The notes: generated from the letters alone by a model not told the origin. Shown: positions 17,859 through 28,570, counted from the first letter of the stretch. The stretch is DNA of 64,000 nucleotides from Pseudoflavitalea rhizosphaerae (GCF_003991355.1 NZ_RCSU01000007.1:124001-188000); one strand, 5' to 3'. Numbers and translations: made by a program.

Positions 17859-17874
17859 CATAAACCATTAATCT

Positions 17875-18297
17875 ATGAATCAGCACATCCATCACCTTTT
17901 CGTATATGGATCACTGTTAAGCGGGTTCCAGCATCCTGCCTATACATACGTGAGCCGGTATTTTACACTCGTTTCCCGGGCCGTAACCAATGGTAATATC
18001 TATGACCTGGGTGAATACCCGGGCGCAGTGCCAGCATCTCCGCCAGCACTCATTCATGGCGAACTGTATAAAGTGAACCATGAAGATGAATTTTCATTCG
18101 CCATCAAACAGCTGGACGATTACGAGGGATTCCTCGTAGAAGCAGGAGAAGTGCCGCTGTATCGACGTGAACCGGTTGATGTGAAGAATGGCAATGTAAT
18201 CACCACGGCCTGGATCTACTGGTACAACCGTGAAACAGAAGGGTATCCGTTGATCCCCAATGGCGATGCCCTCAGTTACTGGATTCAGAAAGGCTAA
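17875..18297 (+). CDS. Gamma-glutamylcyclotransferase-like protein (AIG2/GGCT fold)
   Basis: A 140-residue protein with the GGCT substrate loop YGSL (11-14) and the catalytic acid E84 in QLDDYEGF. GELYKV and IYDLGEYPGAVP are typical of the AIG2-like branch. Such enzymes release 5-oxoproline from gamma-glutamyl compounds; the actual substrate is not known. It lies 16 bp after the LUD gene and 27 bp before lpxH, in the same operon. Confidence 0.88.
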   Translation: MNQHIHHLFVYGSLLSGFQHPAYTYVSRYFTLVSRAVTNGNIYDLGEYPGAVPASPPALIHGELYKVNHEDEFSFAIKQLDDYEGFLVEAGEVPLYRREPVDVKNGNVITTAWIYWYNRETEGYPLIPNGDALSYWIQKG

Positions 18298-18324
18298 GCC
18301 CTAAAACACAGATGATATTTTTAC

Positions 18325-19113
18325 ATGCAGTTACCTCCCGATAAGAAAGTTTATTTCCTCTCCGACTTCCATCTCGGAGCGCCCAACCCTGCCGCAAGCC
18401 TGGAGCGCGAAAAAAAGATCGTGGCGTTCCTGGATGAGATCCGCCACAGCGCAGGCGCCATCTTCATCGTAGGAGATATGTTCGATTTTTGGTACGAATA
18501 CCGCACTGTTGTGCCGAAAGGGTACGTTCGACTGCTCGGTAAACTGGCCGAACTTACGGATGCAGGTATTCCCATCTATTTTTTCGTGGGCAATCACGAT
18601 ATGTGGATGACAGACTATTTCCAGAAAGAGCTCAATATCCCTGTTTATTTCGAACCACGGGAATTCGAGTTCAATGGCAAACAATTCCTCATCGGTCATG
18701 GGGATGGATTGGGCCCGGGGGACCATGGTTATAAAATGCTGAAGAAGATCTTCCGCAATCCTGTCTGCCGCTGGCTTTTCGGTATCCTGCCTCCCTATAT
18801 CGGCATGGGAATTGCCAATTACAGCAGCAGGAGAAGCAGGGCTGTAACCGGACAAAACGATGCTGCCTTCTATGGCGAAGAAGGAGAATGGCTGATCACT
18901 TATTGCAAGGAAGAACTGAAGAAGAAATTCTACGACTACCTGGTATTCGGCCATCGGCACCTGCCTATCGATTACCCACTGAACGATGGGAAAAGTCGTT
19001 ATATCAACCTGGGCGACTGGATCCGTTATTACACTTATGCCGTATTCGACGGAAAGGATCTGCACCTGCTGACCCGTGAAACAGACCAGGAAAAAAATAT
19101 CGTACGAAAATAA
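18325..19113 (+). CDS. lpxH: UDP-2,3-diacylglucosamine diphosphatase
   Basis: A 262-residue metallophosphoesterase of lipid A synthesis, cleaving UDP-2,3-diacylglucosamine to lipid X and UMP at the membrane surface. The metal-binding motifs are complete: SDFHLG (D14, H16), GDMFDFW (D51, D54), GNHD (89-92), GHGD (124-127) and GHRH near residue 210. FDFWYEYR after the second motif is typical of LpxH rather than general phosphoesterases. It is fifth-last in the chain from ftsH, with 5 bp to the next gene. Confidence 0.93.
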   Translation: MQLPPDKKVYFLSDFHLGAPNPAASLEREKKIVAFLDEIRHSAGAIFIVGDMFDFWYEYRTVVPKGYVRLLGKLAELTDAGIPIYFFVGNHDMWMTDYFQKELNIPVYFEPREFEFNGKQFLIGHGDGLGPGDHGYKMLKKIFRNPVCRWLFGILPPYIGMGIANYSSRRSRAVTGQNDAAFYGEEGEWLITYCKEELKKKFYDYLVFGHRHLPIDYPLNDGKSRYINLGDWIRYYTYAVFDGKDLHLLTRETDQEKNIVRK

Positions 19114-19118
19114 TTTTC

Positions 19119-19955
19119 ATGCTGAAACTGGCCACCATCGCTGTTTTCTTCCTGCTCTGCACTTTGCCTTCCGCAAAAGCGCAGATGGTGGGCATTCAAC
19201 AACTCAGCGATACTGCTTTCAAAACTGAGCGGGTGATCAGCGGCGAATTCACTGATTTCAATGTAGACAACCTCGGCAATCTCTACGTGGTGAACCAAAC
19301 AGGGCAGTTAAAAAAGATGAGCCCCAAAGGGGATTCACTGGCCGTGTTCAACAATGTGCGCCAGTACGGCAAGATCCATTTCATAGATGTGAGCAACCCA
19401 CTGAAAGTATTGCTGCACTTCAAAGATTTTGGCACCATCGTTATCCTGGACCGTTTCCTCAACACCCGCAGCACCATCGACCTGCGCAGGCAACAACTCT
19501 TCCAGGTAAAATCCATCGGACAATCTTACGATAACAATATCTGGGTCTTCGATGAGCTCGAAAGCAAACTGAAACGCATAGGCGAAGATGGACGAACCAT
19601 CGATCAGTCCAACGATTTCAGACAACTCTTCGATTCCACTCCTTCACCCGGCTTCATCGTTGATCAGAACAAACTTGTCTATCTCTACGATCCCGCCAAA
19701 GGCGCTTATATCTTCGATTACTACGGAACATTCAAGAACCGGATCCGGTTTCTCGGCTGGACGGACTTCACGGTGATCGGCAATACCATTCTCGGCCGCG
19801 ATGCCAATGTGCTCTACAAGTATGAACCCGGAACCCTCAACCTGCAACAGTACAGGATCCCTGCAACAATGCAGGATGCCAGGAAGATAAAGATCACACC
19901 CACCAATATTTACCTGCTTCGGGAAAAGCAACTCGAGATCTTCTCCTACCGCTGA
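19119..19955 (+). CDS. Secreted propeller-like protein of unknown function
   Basis: A 278-residue protein with a signal peptide (ending AKAQ, about residue 21). The rest repeats short beta-strand units such as FNVDNLGNLYVVNQTGQLKK, NNIWVFDELESKLKRI and VYLYDPAKGAYIFDYYG, as in a small NHL/WD-like propeller. No catalytic residues stand out. It follows lpxH by 5 bp, so it is probably co-expressed with lipid A synthesis and may act at the periplasmic face. That link rests only on context. Confidence 0.7.
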   Translation: MLKLATIAVFFLLCTLPSAKAQMVGIQQLSDTAFKTERVISGEFTDFNVDNLGNLYVVNQTGQLKKMSPKGDSLAVFNNVRQYGKIHFIDVSNPLKVLLHFKDFGTIVILDRFLNTRSTIDLRRQQLFQVKSIGQSYDNNIWVFDELESKLKRIGEDGRTIDQSNDFRQLFDSTPSPGFIVDQNKLVYLYDPAKGAYIFDYYGTFKNRIRFLGWTDFTVIGNTILGRDANVLYKYEPGTLNLQQYRIPATMQDARKIKITPTNIYLLREKQLEIFSYR

Positions 19956-19973
19956 TCCCTTTCGCTAAAAATG

Positions 19974-19981
19974 TAACTTTG
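19974..19981 (+). promoter_or_regulatory. -7 box directly before the mscS gene
   Basis: TAACTTTG, an exact TAnnTTTG match, ends five bases before the ATG at 19987. Transcription would begin at or next to the start codon, predicting a leaderless mRNA. Confidence 0.5.
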
Positions 19982-19986
19982 TAAGC

Positions 19987-21081
19987 ATGGATAAATTTCT
20001 GGACACTGTTATTCTGGACAATACGATCAGGAGTTATTTAATGGTGGCGGGCACCATCCTGCTGGTGCTGTTCCTTAAAAGATTTTTATCAAGATATATA
20101 GCTGGACTGCTGTTCCGTGTGGTGCGAAAGATCGCCAAAGGCATCGACAAGCCGAGCTTCGTGAACCTGGTTATGTCTCCGCTGGAAACATTCCTGTTGC
20201 TGGTAGTGAGCATCATCTCGCTCGATAAACTTACTTTTCCGCAAGCCCTCAATGTACAGGTATATAAGATCTCGCTGCATAGCCTCATCGATGGCCTCGC
20301 CATCATTGTAGTGATCATCACCTTCATCTGGTTATTGTTGCGTATCATCGATTTTATCGCCATGATCCTGCACCAGAAAGCTGAACAGGCTAATGATCAA
20401 CAGGATAATCAACTGGTGGTCTTCTTCAAGGATTTTTTCAAAGTGATGTTTGTGATCATAGGTTTCCTGATGGTGCTGAAATTTGCTTTCAGTTATCCCA
20501 TCACCAATCTGATCACTGCCCTGAGTATCGGTGGTGCGGCTATCGCACTGTCAACACGCGAAAGCCTGGAGAACCTGATTGCGAGTTTCATCATCTTCAT
20601 CGACAAACCATTCATGGTAGGAGACGTTGTGAAAGTGCAGGCCGTTACCGGCACAGTGGAAAAGATCGGATTGCGCAGCACACGCATACGCACAGACCAG
20701 AAAACTTATGTGACCATGCCCAACAAGCAAATGGTGGATAGTGTAATGGACAATCTTTCACTTCGCACACAGCGCAGAGCTTTCATGCAGCTGGAATTGA
20801 GTGCAGAAACGTCAAAGGAAACCGTGCAACAACTGGTGTTGGGCATTCAACATTTGCTGCAATTGAGGAAAGATCAGGTTGAAAGCTCTTCCGTTTTTCT
20901 CGCAGATATCGTAAAAAATTCATTTATTGTTCAACTCGAATTCTTCACAGCCCCCATTCCCATTGCAGATTTCAATGCTTTGCGCCAGGACTTTTTTCTT
21001 TCTGTTATCGATCTGATGGAAGAAATGAATATCAGGCTGGCAGCCAAAGAGAATGAGATTGTGGTAACGAAGGAAAACTAA
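19987..21081 (+). CDS. MscS-family mechanosensitive channel
   Basis: A 364-residue inner-membrane channel that opens under tension to release osmolytes. Four hydrophobic helices lie in the first 190 residues. The pore-lining helix and start of the beta domain read ITALSIGGAAIALSTRESLENLIASFIIFIDKPFMVGDVV, typical of the family (seen at about residues 174-213). The cytoplasmic beta and alpha/beta domains follow (GTVEKIGLRSTRIRT, VTMPNKQMVDSV). It has its own promoter although it closes the ftsH-lpxH run. Confidence 0.92.
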   Translation: MDKFLDTVILDNTIRSYLMVAGTILLVLFLKRFLSRYIAGLLFRVVRKIAKGIDKPSFVNLVMSPLETFLLLVVSIISLDKLTFPQALNVQVYKISLHSLIDGLAIIVVIITFIWLLLRIIDFIAMILHQKAEQANDQQDNQLVVFFKDFFKVMFVIIGFLMVLKFAFSYPITNLITALSIGGAAIALSTRESLENLIASFIIFIDKPFMVGDVVKVQAVTGTVEKIGLRSTRIRTDQKTYVTMPNKQMVDSVMDNLSLRTQRRAFMQLELSAETSKETVQQLVLGIQHLLQLRKDQVESSSVFLADIVKNSFIVQLEFFTAPIPIADFNALRQDFFLSVIDLMEEMNIRLAAKENEIVVTKEN

Positions 21082-21146
21082 TAATTTCATAATAAATAGG
21101 GGTAGAACCATTCCATGTTGTCATAATTTCTACAAATACACACAAC

Positions 21147-22253
21147 ATGATGGTTAGTAATTACACAACCGGCATTCCGGGAAGGAAGGTCGCATGCATC
21201 GTATTATCGTTACTGATGACCGGCAGTGTACAGGCTCAATCGCAAAGCAGCAAAGGAGGCGTGCATATCGGACTCATCTATCCCATCAGCACGCATGGCA
21301 CCAATGCGGCTGCTTCAACCAATAATTTTTCTTTCCAATTACTGGCTGGTGTTTCAAAGAATGAAACCGGTGCCGCATTTTCCGGGTTCTCTAATGTGAT
21401 CTTCGGAAATGCAAGCGGGGCGCAGTTTGCAGGCTTTTCCAATCATATCGGCGGGCAATCGTCCGGAGCACAGCTGGCAGGTTTCATGAACTTCACAGGG
21501 GATGCCCGGGGCACACAACTTGCGGGATTCATGAATGCCTCAAAAAATTCTACCGGCATACAGTTGGCAGGCTTTGCCAACTATTCAAAAGGCAGTGGTG
21601 GTAAATTCCAGGCTGCAGGTTATCTGAATATAGCGAAAGACGTGAAGCTGCAATTGTCGGGATTCATGAATATCGGGCAGGATGTGCATACGCAGTTGGG
21701 TAGCTTTCTCAATATTGCCCGGAAAGTGAAAGGTGTGCAGGTAGGCTTCATCAATATTGCTGAAAGTGGTACTCCTGTTGGATTGGTGAACATCGTAAAG
21801 GATGGCGAGATGGCGGTGCGGGTAACTGTTGATGAACTGGGAACAGTGATCGGAGGGTTCAGGTCTGGCGGTAAACGAATGTACGGTGTACTGGGCATTG
21901 GCTACAATGGAAAGACCTCAAAAACGATGTATGCCCTGGAAGCCGCTATCGGCGCGCATTTTCCGGTATCTGAATATTTCAGGATGAATACCGAGCTGGC
22001 ATCTGCCAACCTGGATGATTTCAAGAAAGGGGAGTTCTTCCGCGGATCGCTGAGAGTGTTCCCCTCCTTCAAAATAGGCAACCAGCTGGAGATCTTTGCA
22101 GGCCCCACTTTCAATTATGTATATTTTGATATTGCCTCGGGCAAGGGAGTGGACCTGGTGAACCATTTCATGTGGAGCGGGAAAGCTGGTGATGAACATC
22201 AGCAGGGAATGTATATCGGGGCCATTGCTGGCATATCCTGGAAATTGATGTAA
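21147..22253 (+). CDS. Secreted GF-N repeat protein
   Basis: A 368-residue exported protein (signal peptide to about residue 31, ending VQAQ). The middle, about residues 70-215, is built from tandem units of roughly 17-20 residues with the pattern G-x-Q-x-A-G-F-x-N, e.g. GAQFAGFSN, GAQLAGFMN, GTQLAGFMN and GIQLAGFAN. They drift to GFMNIG, SFLNIA, GFINIA and GLVNIV. Such repeats would stack as a beta-solenoid. The C-terminal 150 residues resemble an outer-membrane barrel domain (SLRVFPSFKIGNQLEIFAGPTFNYVYF). The function is unknown. A REP-like palindrome lies 18 bp after the stop. Confidence 0.8.
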   Translation: MMVSNYTTGIPGRKVACIVLSLLMTGSVQAQSQSSKGGVHIGLIYPISTHGTNAAASTNNFSFQLLAGVSKNETGAAFSGFSNVIFGNASGAQFAGFSNHIGGQSSGAQLAGFMNFTGDARGTQLAGFMNASKNSTGIQLAGFANYSKGSGGKFQAAGYLNIAKDVKLQLSGFMNIGQDVHTQLGSFLNIARKVKGVQVGFINIAESGTPVGLVNIVKDGEMAVRVTVDELGTVIGGFRSGGKRMYGVLGIGYNGKTSKTMYALEAAIGAHFPVSEYFRMNTELASANLDDFKKGEFFRGSLRVFPSFKIGNQLEIFAGPTFNYVYFDIASGKGVDLVNHFMWSGKAGDEHQQGMYIGAIAGISWKLM

Positions 22254-22271
22254 GTAGCCGATACCCGGGGA

Positions 22272-22379
22272 GCAGTCGCTCGCGTCCCCGCGAGTGACGA
22301 TTATTCCGTCGCCTCCGGCGACACAGTGTTCGCCGGAGGCGAACAAATATAAGTCACTCGCCGGGAGGCGAGCGACTGC
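22272..22379. repeat. REP/BIME-like composite palindrome, copy A
   Basis: A 108-bp interrupted palindrome. The outer hairpins are 22272-22298 and 22353-22379, with GTCgCTCGC/GCGAGtGAC-type stems. The two centres GTCGCCTCCGGCGAC (22308-22322) and TTCGCCGGAGGCGAA (22329-22343) are each self-complementary and also pair with each other. Related copies lie at 26237-26343 (inverted) and 61940-62051, and a half unit at 61253-61277. It sits between convergent genes. Confidence 0.9.
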
Positions 22380-22386
22380 CGCCCGT

Positions 22387-22488
22387 CTATTTTCCCTTTA
22401 CTATTTCGCTGAGCTCTTTGTCCCATTGTGCTTGTGCAAATGATGATAAGGAGATCATCACAAACAGAACGGACAAAAGGTACTTCAT
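22387..22488 (-). CDS. 33-residue secreted peptide or truncated gene
   Basis: An ATG at 22488 opens 33 codons. The product has a textbook signal peptide (MKYLLSVLFVMISLSSFAQA) followed by only about a dozen residues, WDKELSEIVKGK, and a TAG. The stop lies 8 bp from palindrome copy A. It is either a genuine tiny exported peptide or the 5' stub of a secreted-protein gene cut short when the palindrome inserted. No downstream frame resumes the product. Confidence 0.45.
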   Translation of the reverse strand: MKYLLSVLFVMISLSSFAQAQWDKELSEIVKGK

Positions 22489-22529
22489 AAAAAATGATTA
22501 GTCTACAAAATTAGTAGAATTAATCCTTT

Positions 22530-23792
22530 TTACAAAGAGGCTTTGATCTCGAGGAGGAAACCTTTGATTTGCTGGAGGGACTGTATCATTTCAAACCTTT
22601 CGCGGGCCTGTTTATTCTTTTTGAGGAATTCTTTGGCTCCTTCGATGGTGAGTTTACGTCTTCTGAGGAGATCGTAGATCAGTTCCAGGTTCTTGATGTC
22701 TACCGGGCGGAAATGGCGGTCGCCCTTCCTGTTCTTCCTGGGTTGGATGATATCGAATTCATTTTCCCAGAACCTGAGCAGGCTCTGGTTCACGCCGAAC
22801 ATGCCCGCTACTTCGCCGATACTGTAGTACTGGCGCTTGAACAGCGTGGAGTCTTCGGGGATATTCATGGCGCTGGCTTCTGCATCGAGTGTTTTCAATG
22901 ATTTGCGGCCGCGGGTGGATTTTTTGGGAAGTTCCGGTTCGGGCTCGGGTGTGTTGAAGCTCACACCATAACCCGGCTCATCGGAGATATAATCTTCATC
23001 TTCCTTTGTATTGTTATTTTCAACAGCAACTGGCTGTTCTTCTACATTGCCAGTGCTTACGGGCAATTGTTCTGCTTCACTGCCAACCTGCATTTCATTT
23101 ACAGGTGATTCGGTCTTCACCTCCGCAACAACAACTGGTTTCTCCACCTGCTGACTTGCAGGTGTGAATCCAATATTCCTGTTTTCTTTTTTTTCTTCAG
23201 GCGCTGCTTCTGTTTCTTCCACTGCATAGACCTGTGTTGGTCTTGTGAGCCTGGAAGGTATATTGCTGGCAGGAGCCGGTTGCACGGCGGCTTTAGGCTG
23301 TTCGGGCTTTGGCCCTTCTTCGGTCTTTTCTTCTTCCTTAACTTCTTGTTCTGCTGTTGCTGCAAGAGGTTCTTCAACCGGTTCTGCAAAGCCGGGATCA
23401 GTAGTTTCTTCTGCAACACTTTGTTCCTGGTTGATTTCACTGGATTGCTCATGCGTATGCGCAAGTGCTTCGGCTTCTGAAACCACCGGAGTATTTTGGA
23501 TTACTTCGCTGTCGTTATTCGGATTGTTTTCGTTTTCCTGTTTTGCGGTACCAGGTTCAATGCTCAGTCCGGGTTGACTTGCATTCACTGCTGGTTGAGA
23601 AGGTTCTTCTCCGTTCACTCCGCTTTGTGCTGTAAAGTTCTCCTGGTTATCTGTTTCCTGTTCTGTTTCACCAGCGTCCGCCTGGGAAGCGGGCTTGAGG
23701 CTTTTGATCCTGAAACCTGCGGCAGGGGATTCCTGTGCAGGATCAGCATCTCCGAAATCAAAGCCCATCTGGTTGTATTTTTTCTTGTCCAT
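22530..23792 (-). CDS. MerR-like regulator with a long acidic disordered region
   Basis: A 420-residue protein. The C-terminal part (about 325-395) is a MerR-type winged helix: YYSIGEVAGMFGVNQSLLRFWENEF, then RKNRKGDRHFRPVDIKNLELIYDLL. The family's usual regulator is 100-300 residues. Here some 300 N-terminal residues are low-complexity, rich in Glu, Gln, Pro, Ala and Ser, and surely disordered, with one basic patch (STRGRKS) before the DNA-binding domain. The layout puts the DNA-binding domain last, unlike classical MerR proteins. It is transcribed divergently from gyrB across a 394-bp gap. Confidence 0.85.
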   Translation of the reverse strand: MDKKKYNQMGFDFGDADPAQESPAAGFRIKSLKPASQADAGETEQETDNQENFTAQSGVNGEEPSQPAVNASQPGLSIEPGTAKQENENNPNNDSEVIQNTPVVSEAEALAHTHEQSSEINQEQSVAEETTDPGFAEPVEEPLAATAEQEVKEEEKTEEGPKPEQPKAAVQPAPASNIPSRLTRPTQVYAVEETEAAPEEKKENRNIGFTPASQQVEKPVVVAEVKTESPVNEMQVGSEAEQLPVSTGNVEEQPVAVENNNTKEDEDYISDEPGYGVSFNTPEPEPELPKKSTRGRKSLKTLDAEASAMNIPEDSTLFKRQYYSIGEVAGMFGVNQSLLRFWENEFDIIQPRKNRKGDRHFRPVDIKNLELIYDLLRRRKLTIEGAKEFLKKNKQARERFEMIQSLQQIKGFLLEIKASL

Positions 23793-26166
<2,374 letters not shown>

Positions 26167-26185
26167 GATATTCATTTTACTGAAT

Positions 26186-26229
26186 AAATCGGCTGTCTGC
26201 CATAAAACAGACAGCCGATTTTATTTTTG
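26186..26229 (+). terminator. Rho-independent terminator after gyrB
   Basis: AAATCGGCTGTCTG (26186-26199) pairs perfectly with CAGACAGCCGATTT (26208-26221), followed by a T-rich run. A 14-bp stem ends the gyrB transcript. Confidence 0.93.
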
Positions 26230-26236
26230 CTGTGCC

Positions 26237-26343
26237 CAGTCGCTTGCCTCCCGGCAAGTGACTTCTATTTGCTCGCCTCCGGCGAGCACCGTGTCGCCGG
26301 AGGCGACGAAACAATCGTCACTCGCGGGGACGCGAGCGACTGC
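26237..26343. repeat. REP/BIME-like composite palindrome, copy B (inverted)
   Basis: Read on the minus strand, it matches copy A almost base for base, including the GTCGCCTCCGGCGAC centre and the GCAGTCGCTCGCGTCCCCGC arm. It lies between the convergent gyrB and glycosidase genes. It overlaps the last codons of the glycosidase gene, supplying its stop. Confidence 0.9.
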
Positions 26344-28570
26344 TCCCCGTGGTTTCCGTCACAAAAAAGAATTGATGCAGCGTAGTAGCGATGGTTTGAA
26401 TGCGGCCATTCTTTACTGTTACCTTAGAATAAGTTGGCTGTAGTTTTTTAAAGCTTCCCACCATCTTTTGCGCATGGTCCACCATGCCAACAGGCAGGTT
26501 CACAGGAATGCCTTTACCCGTACTGCTGCTGTCTTTCCAAACAGCATAAACTACTTTGGCGGGATCCTGGCTATGCCTGAATTTGATCACGAATAATCCG
26601 CCGCCTGCAGAATCTATGATCTGACCACTGCCATACCAGAACAATTCACGACTAATCCCCTGATCATAGTAATAGTTCTCCCAGTATTTGGTGGAGTCCA
26701 GCTGCCAGTTCTTATTGTAATAGTACCAGAGATAACCGCTGCCACTGTAACTGGTGTAGCGTGAAGAAGGGTTAGGTGCTTCATCGTCCTTGAATGCATA
26801 TTGTACGCGCTCAGCTTCGGAAGTGGCGGCGCCCATCAGTTTGGAGCTGACGAGAAAAATGCCGAGGCTTTGCGCTTCATTGTATTTATCGTACCGCACT
26901 ATTCCGAACAGCGTGGTATCGTACATGCCGTTTTCGGTTTTGGTGCGAAGGAATGATTTGTCGGCCCCATATTCATTGATGGTAACGGGAACGTATCCAC
27001 GCCATTCCCGATAGATGGCTGCGAGCGCTTTGTGCTGGTCCTGGTAATATCCTTTATCCGAAGGGAAAGTGATATAACTGCCGCGTAATTCACTGGAGAA
27101 TGGTCCTACATCTTTTTTCAGACTGCCGGGATATGCATGGAAGCCTACATAATCGATGGGAGGATGTGCTGTATTGTAAGCGTATTGCAGGAATTTGATC
27201 ACGGCCCGTTGGTATTGAACGTCCAGGCCGGTGGTTGCGGGGAGGTAAACTTTGAAATCCGGGTCCGCGTTCTTTGCGCCGAAACCCTTGCCCCACCTGT
27301 TATTCCAGCCATCAGTGGCCATCAGCATCATGCAGCCTGCCGCGATGGGGTCCTGCCATTGATTGGGAAAATATACTCCGTTCATTTCATTGCCCGGCTC
27401 TATACCCCAGTGTGTTCCGGTAGCTTTTACATGACCATTCTTTTGCCTGGTGTACCGGTCATCTGCATTTGGGTTTGAACCATAGGCATAGGCGATGCTG
27501 TACATGTTCTTACCGAGCGTTCGATAACTGAGCGGATCGCGGCGATCGCAAGCGGTATCATCCACGGGCCTCCAGGAGTAGGAATTCGTTTGTTTGAGCA
27601 CGTGAGAGTTGGGGCCCATCATCTGGTAGTACATCCTGCGGCCTGTCATCACAGACATGAGTAGAGAGTCATAGAATTCAGAGGATGAAATATCGCGCTG
27701 GGGTTGAAGCACCAGGGTATCGTAAGAAAAACGGTTGGTTTGCTGAAGTCCTTTCCGCATGATAGTGAAGCTGTCGCAGTCCTTTACCGGAAATACATTG
27801 TAGTAATTGGAGCCATTGAGGTTGCGGATGATCTCGCGGCGGGCGGCTGCGCGGGCCACTACTTCATTTGATGCATAATTGAAAGTGGTATCTCCAGTGC
27901 CCGTTGGTTCTCCATAAAAGATGATCCCTGTAAGATTGGTTTCGGGCGCCATCCAGTAGCCACCTTCCTGGTAGAACATTTTTCTCCAGCGGATGCTGGT
28001 GAGAAAATATTGAACGATGGTATCGCCTTCCCAAACTTTTTTCCATTCATACTTACCGCCTTTGGTAATGATGCGAATGGAGGGGATTGTGTTATTCGTG
28101 TACTGATAAAGGTAAGTAGCGGAACGGGCACTGTCGCCAATGGTGATGTCTACTGTGTCTTCAACCGGGTTGGCGGGAGAGGTGCAGACCCAGATTTCGC
28201 GGAGGCGGTATCGTTGTTGAAAATTCCCACCGATAAGCCGGTGACGACGGTAGCCATAATAATCTTCAGCACCGATGGAAGTGTTGCCGCTGGTACTGTC
28301 TGCCAGTAAGTCACCATTCCGGGGATCGGCCTTACTGTCAAAATAGTGGAAAGTTGAATAAGCTGCACGGCCCCAGGCGCCACTGAAATCAACGATCATA
28401 TTGCTGTCGAGCAATATCTTTCGTACCGGCTGGCCCGCTCTGGTGGCGGATTTGAAGGAATAACTGACCTTTCCGGTGATGGCGGCGGTTCCGGTTGCCC
28501 GGCTTGAAATTTGTGCCGTAGAAAAGACACAGGATAAGAGGAAAAAAAGGCACAATTGTACATATTTCAT
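26318..28570 (-). CDS. Secreted clan GH-A-like glycoside hydrolase candidate
   Basis: A 750-residue exported protein with a signal peptide (MKYVQLCLFFLLSCVFSTAQ). An N-terminal beta-rich region of about 300 residues precedes a probable TIM barrel. The acid/base is suggested by WGIEPGNEMNG (the Asn-Glu pair of clan GH-A) and the nucleophile by VTINEYGAD. The family (GH39/GH5-like) cannot be named from sequence alone. The ATG at 28570 is chosen; 24 upstream codons would precede the signal peptide. The last residues (GSSRSRPRE) are encoded by the palindromic repeat, an oddity. It is not next to any SusC/D pair. Confidence 0.7.
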   Translation of the reverse strand: MKYVQLCLFFLLSCVFSTAQISSRATGTAAITGKVSYSFKSATRAGQPVRKILLDSNMIVDFSGAWGRAAYSTFHYFDSKADPRNGDLLADSTSGNTSIGAEDYYGYRRHRLIGGNFQQRYRLREIWVCTSPANPVEDTVDITIGDSARSATYLYQYTNNTIPSIRIITKGGKYEWKKVWEGDTIVQYFLTSIRWRKMFYQEGGYWMAPETNLTGIIFYGEPTGTGDTTFNYASNEVVARAAARREIIRNLNGSNYYNVFPVKDCDSFTIMRKGLQQTNRFSYDTLVLQPQRDISSSEFYDSLLMSVMTGRRMYYQMMGPNSHVLKQTNSYSWRPVDDTACDRRDPLSYRTLGKNMYSIAYAYGSNPNADDRYTRQKNGHVKATGTHWGIEPGNEMNGVYFPNQWQDPIAAGCMMLMATDGWNNRWGKGFGAKNADPDFKVYLPATTGLDVQYQRAVIKFLQYAYNTAHPPIDYVGFHAYPGSLKKDVGPFSSELRGSYITFPSDKGYYQDQHKALAAIYREWRGYVPVTINEYGADKSFLRTKTENGMYDTTLFGIVRYDKYNEAQSLGIFLVSSKLMGAATSEAERVQYAFKDDEAPNPSSRYTSYSGSGYLWYYYNKNWQLDSTKYWENYYYDQGISRELFWYGSGQIIDSAGGGLFVIKFRHSQDPAKVVYAVWKDSSSTGKGIPVNLPVGMVDHAQKMVGSFKKLQPTYSKVTVKNGRIQTIATTLHQFFFVTETTGSSRSRPRE

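Noticed and set aside
22272-22379. Palindrome copy A considered as a CRISPR repeat or an intrinsic terminator
   Set aside because: There are no regularly spaced repeats with unique spacers, and the four-part structure with distant inverted copies does not fit a simple terminator.
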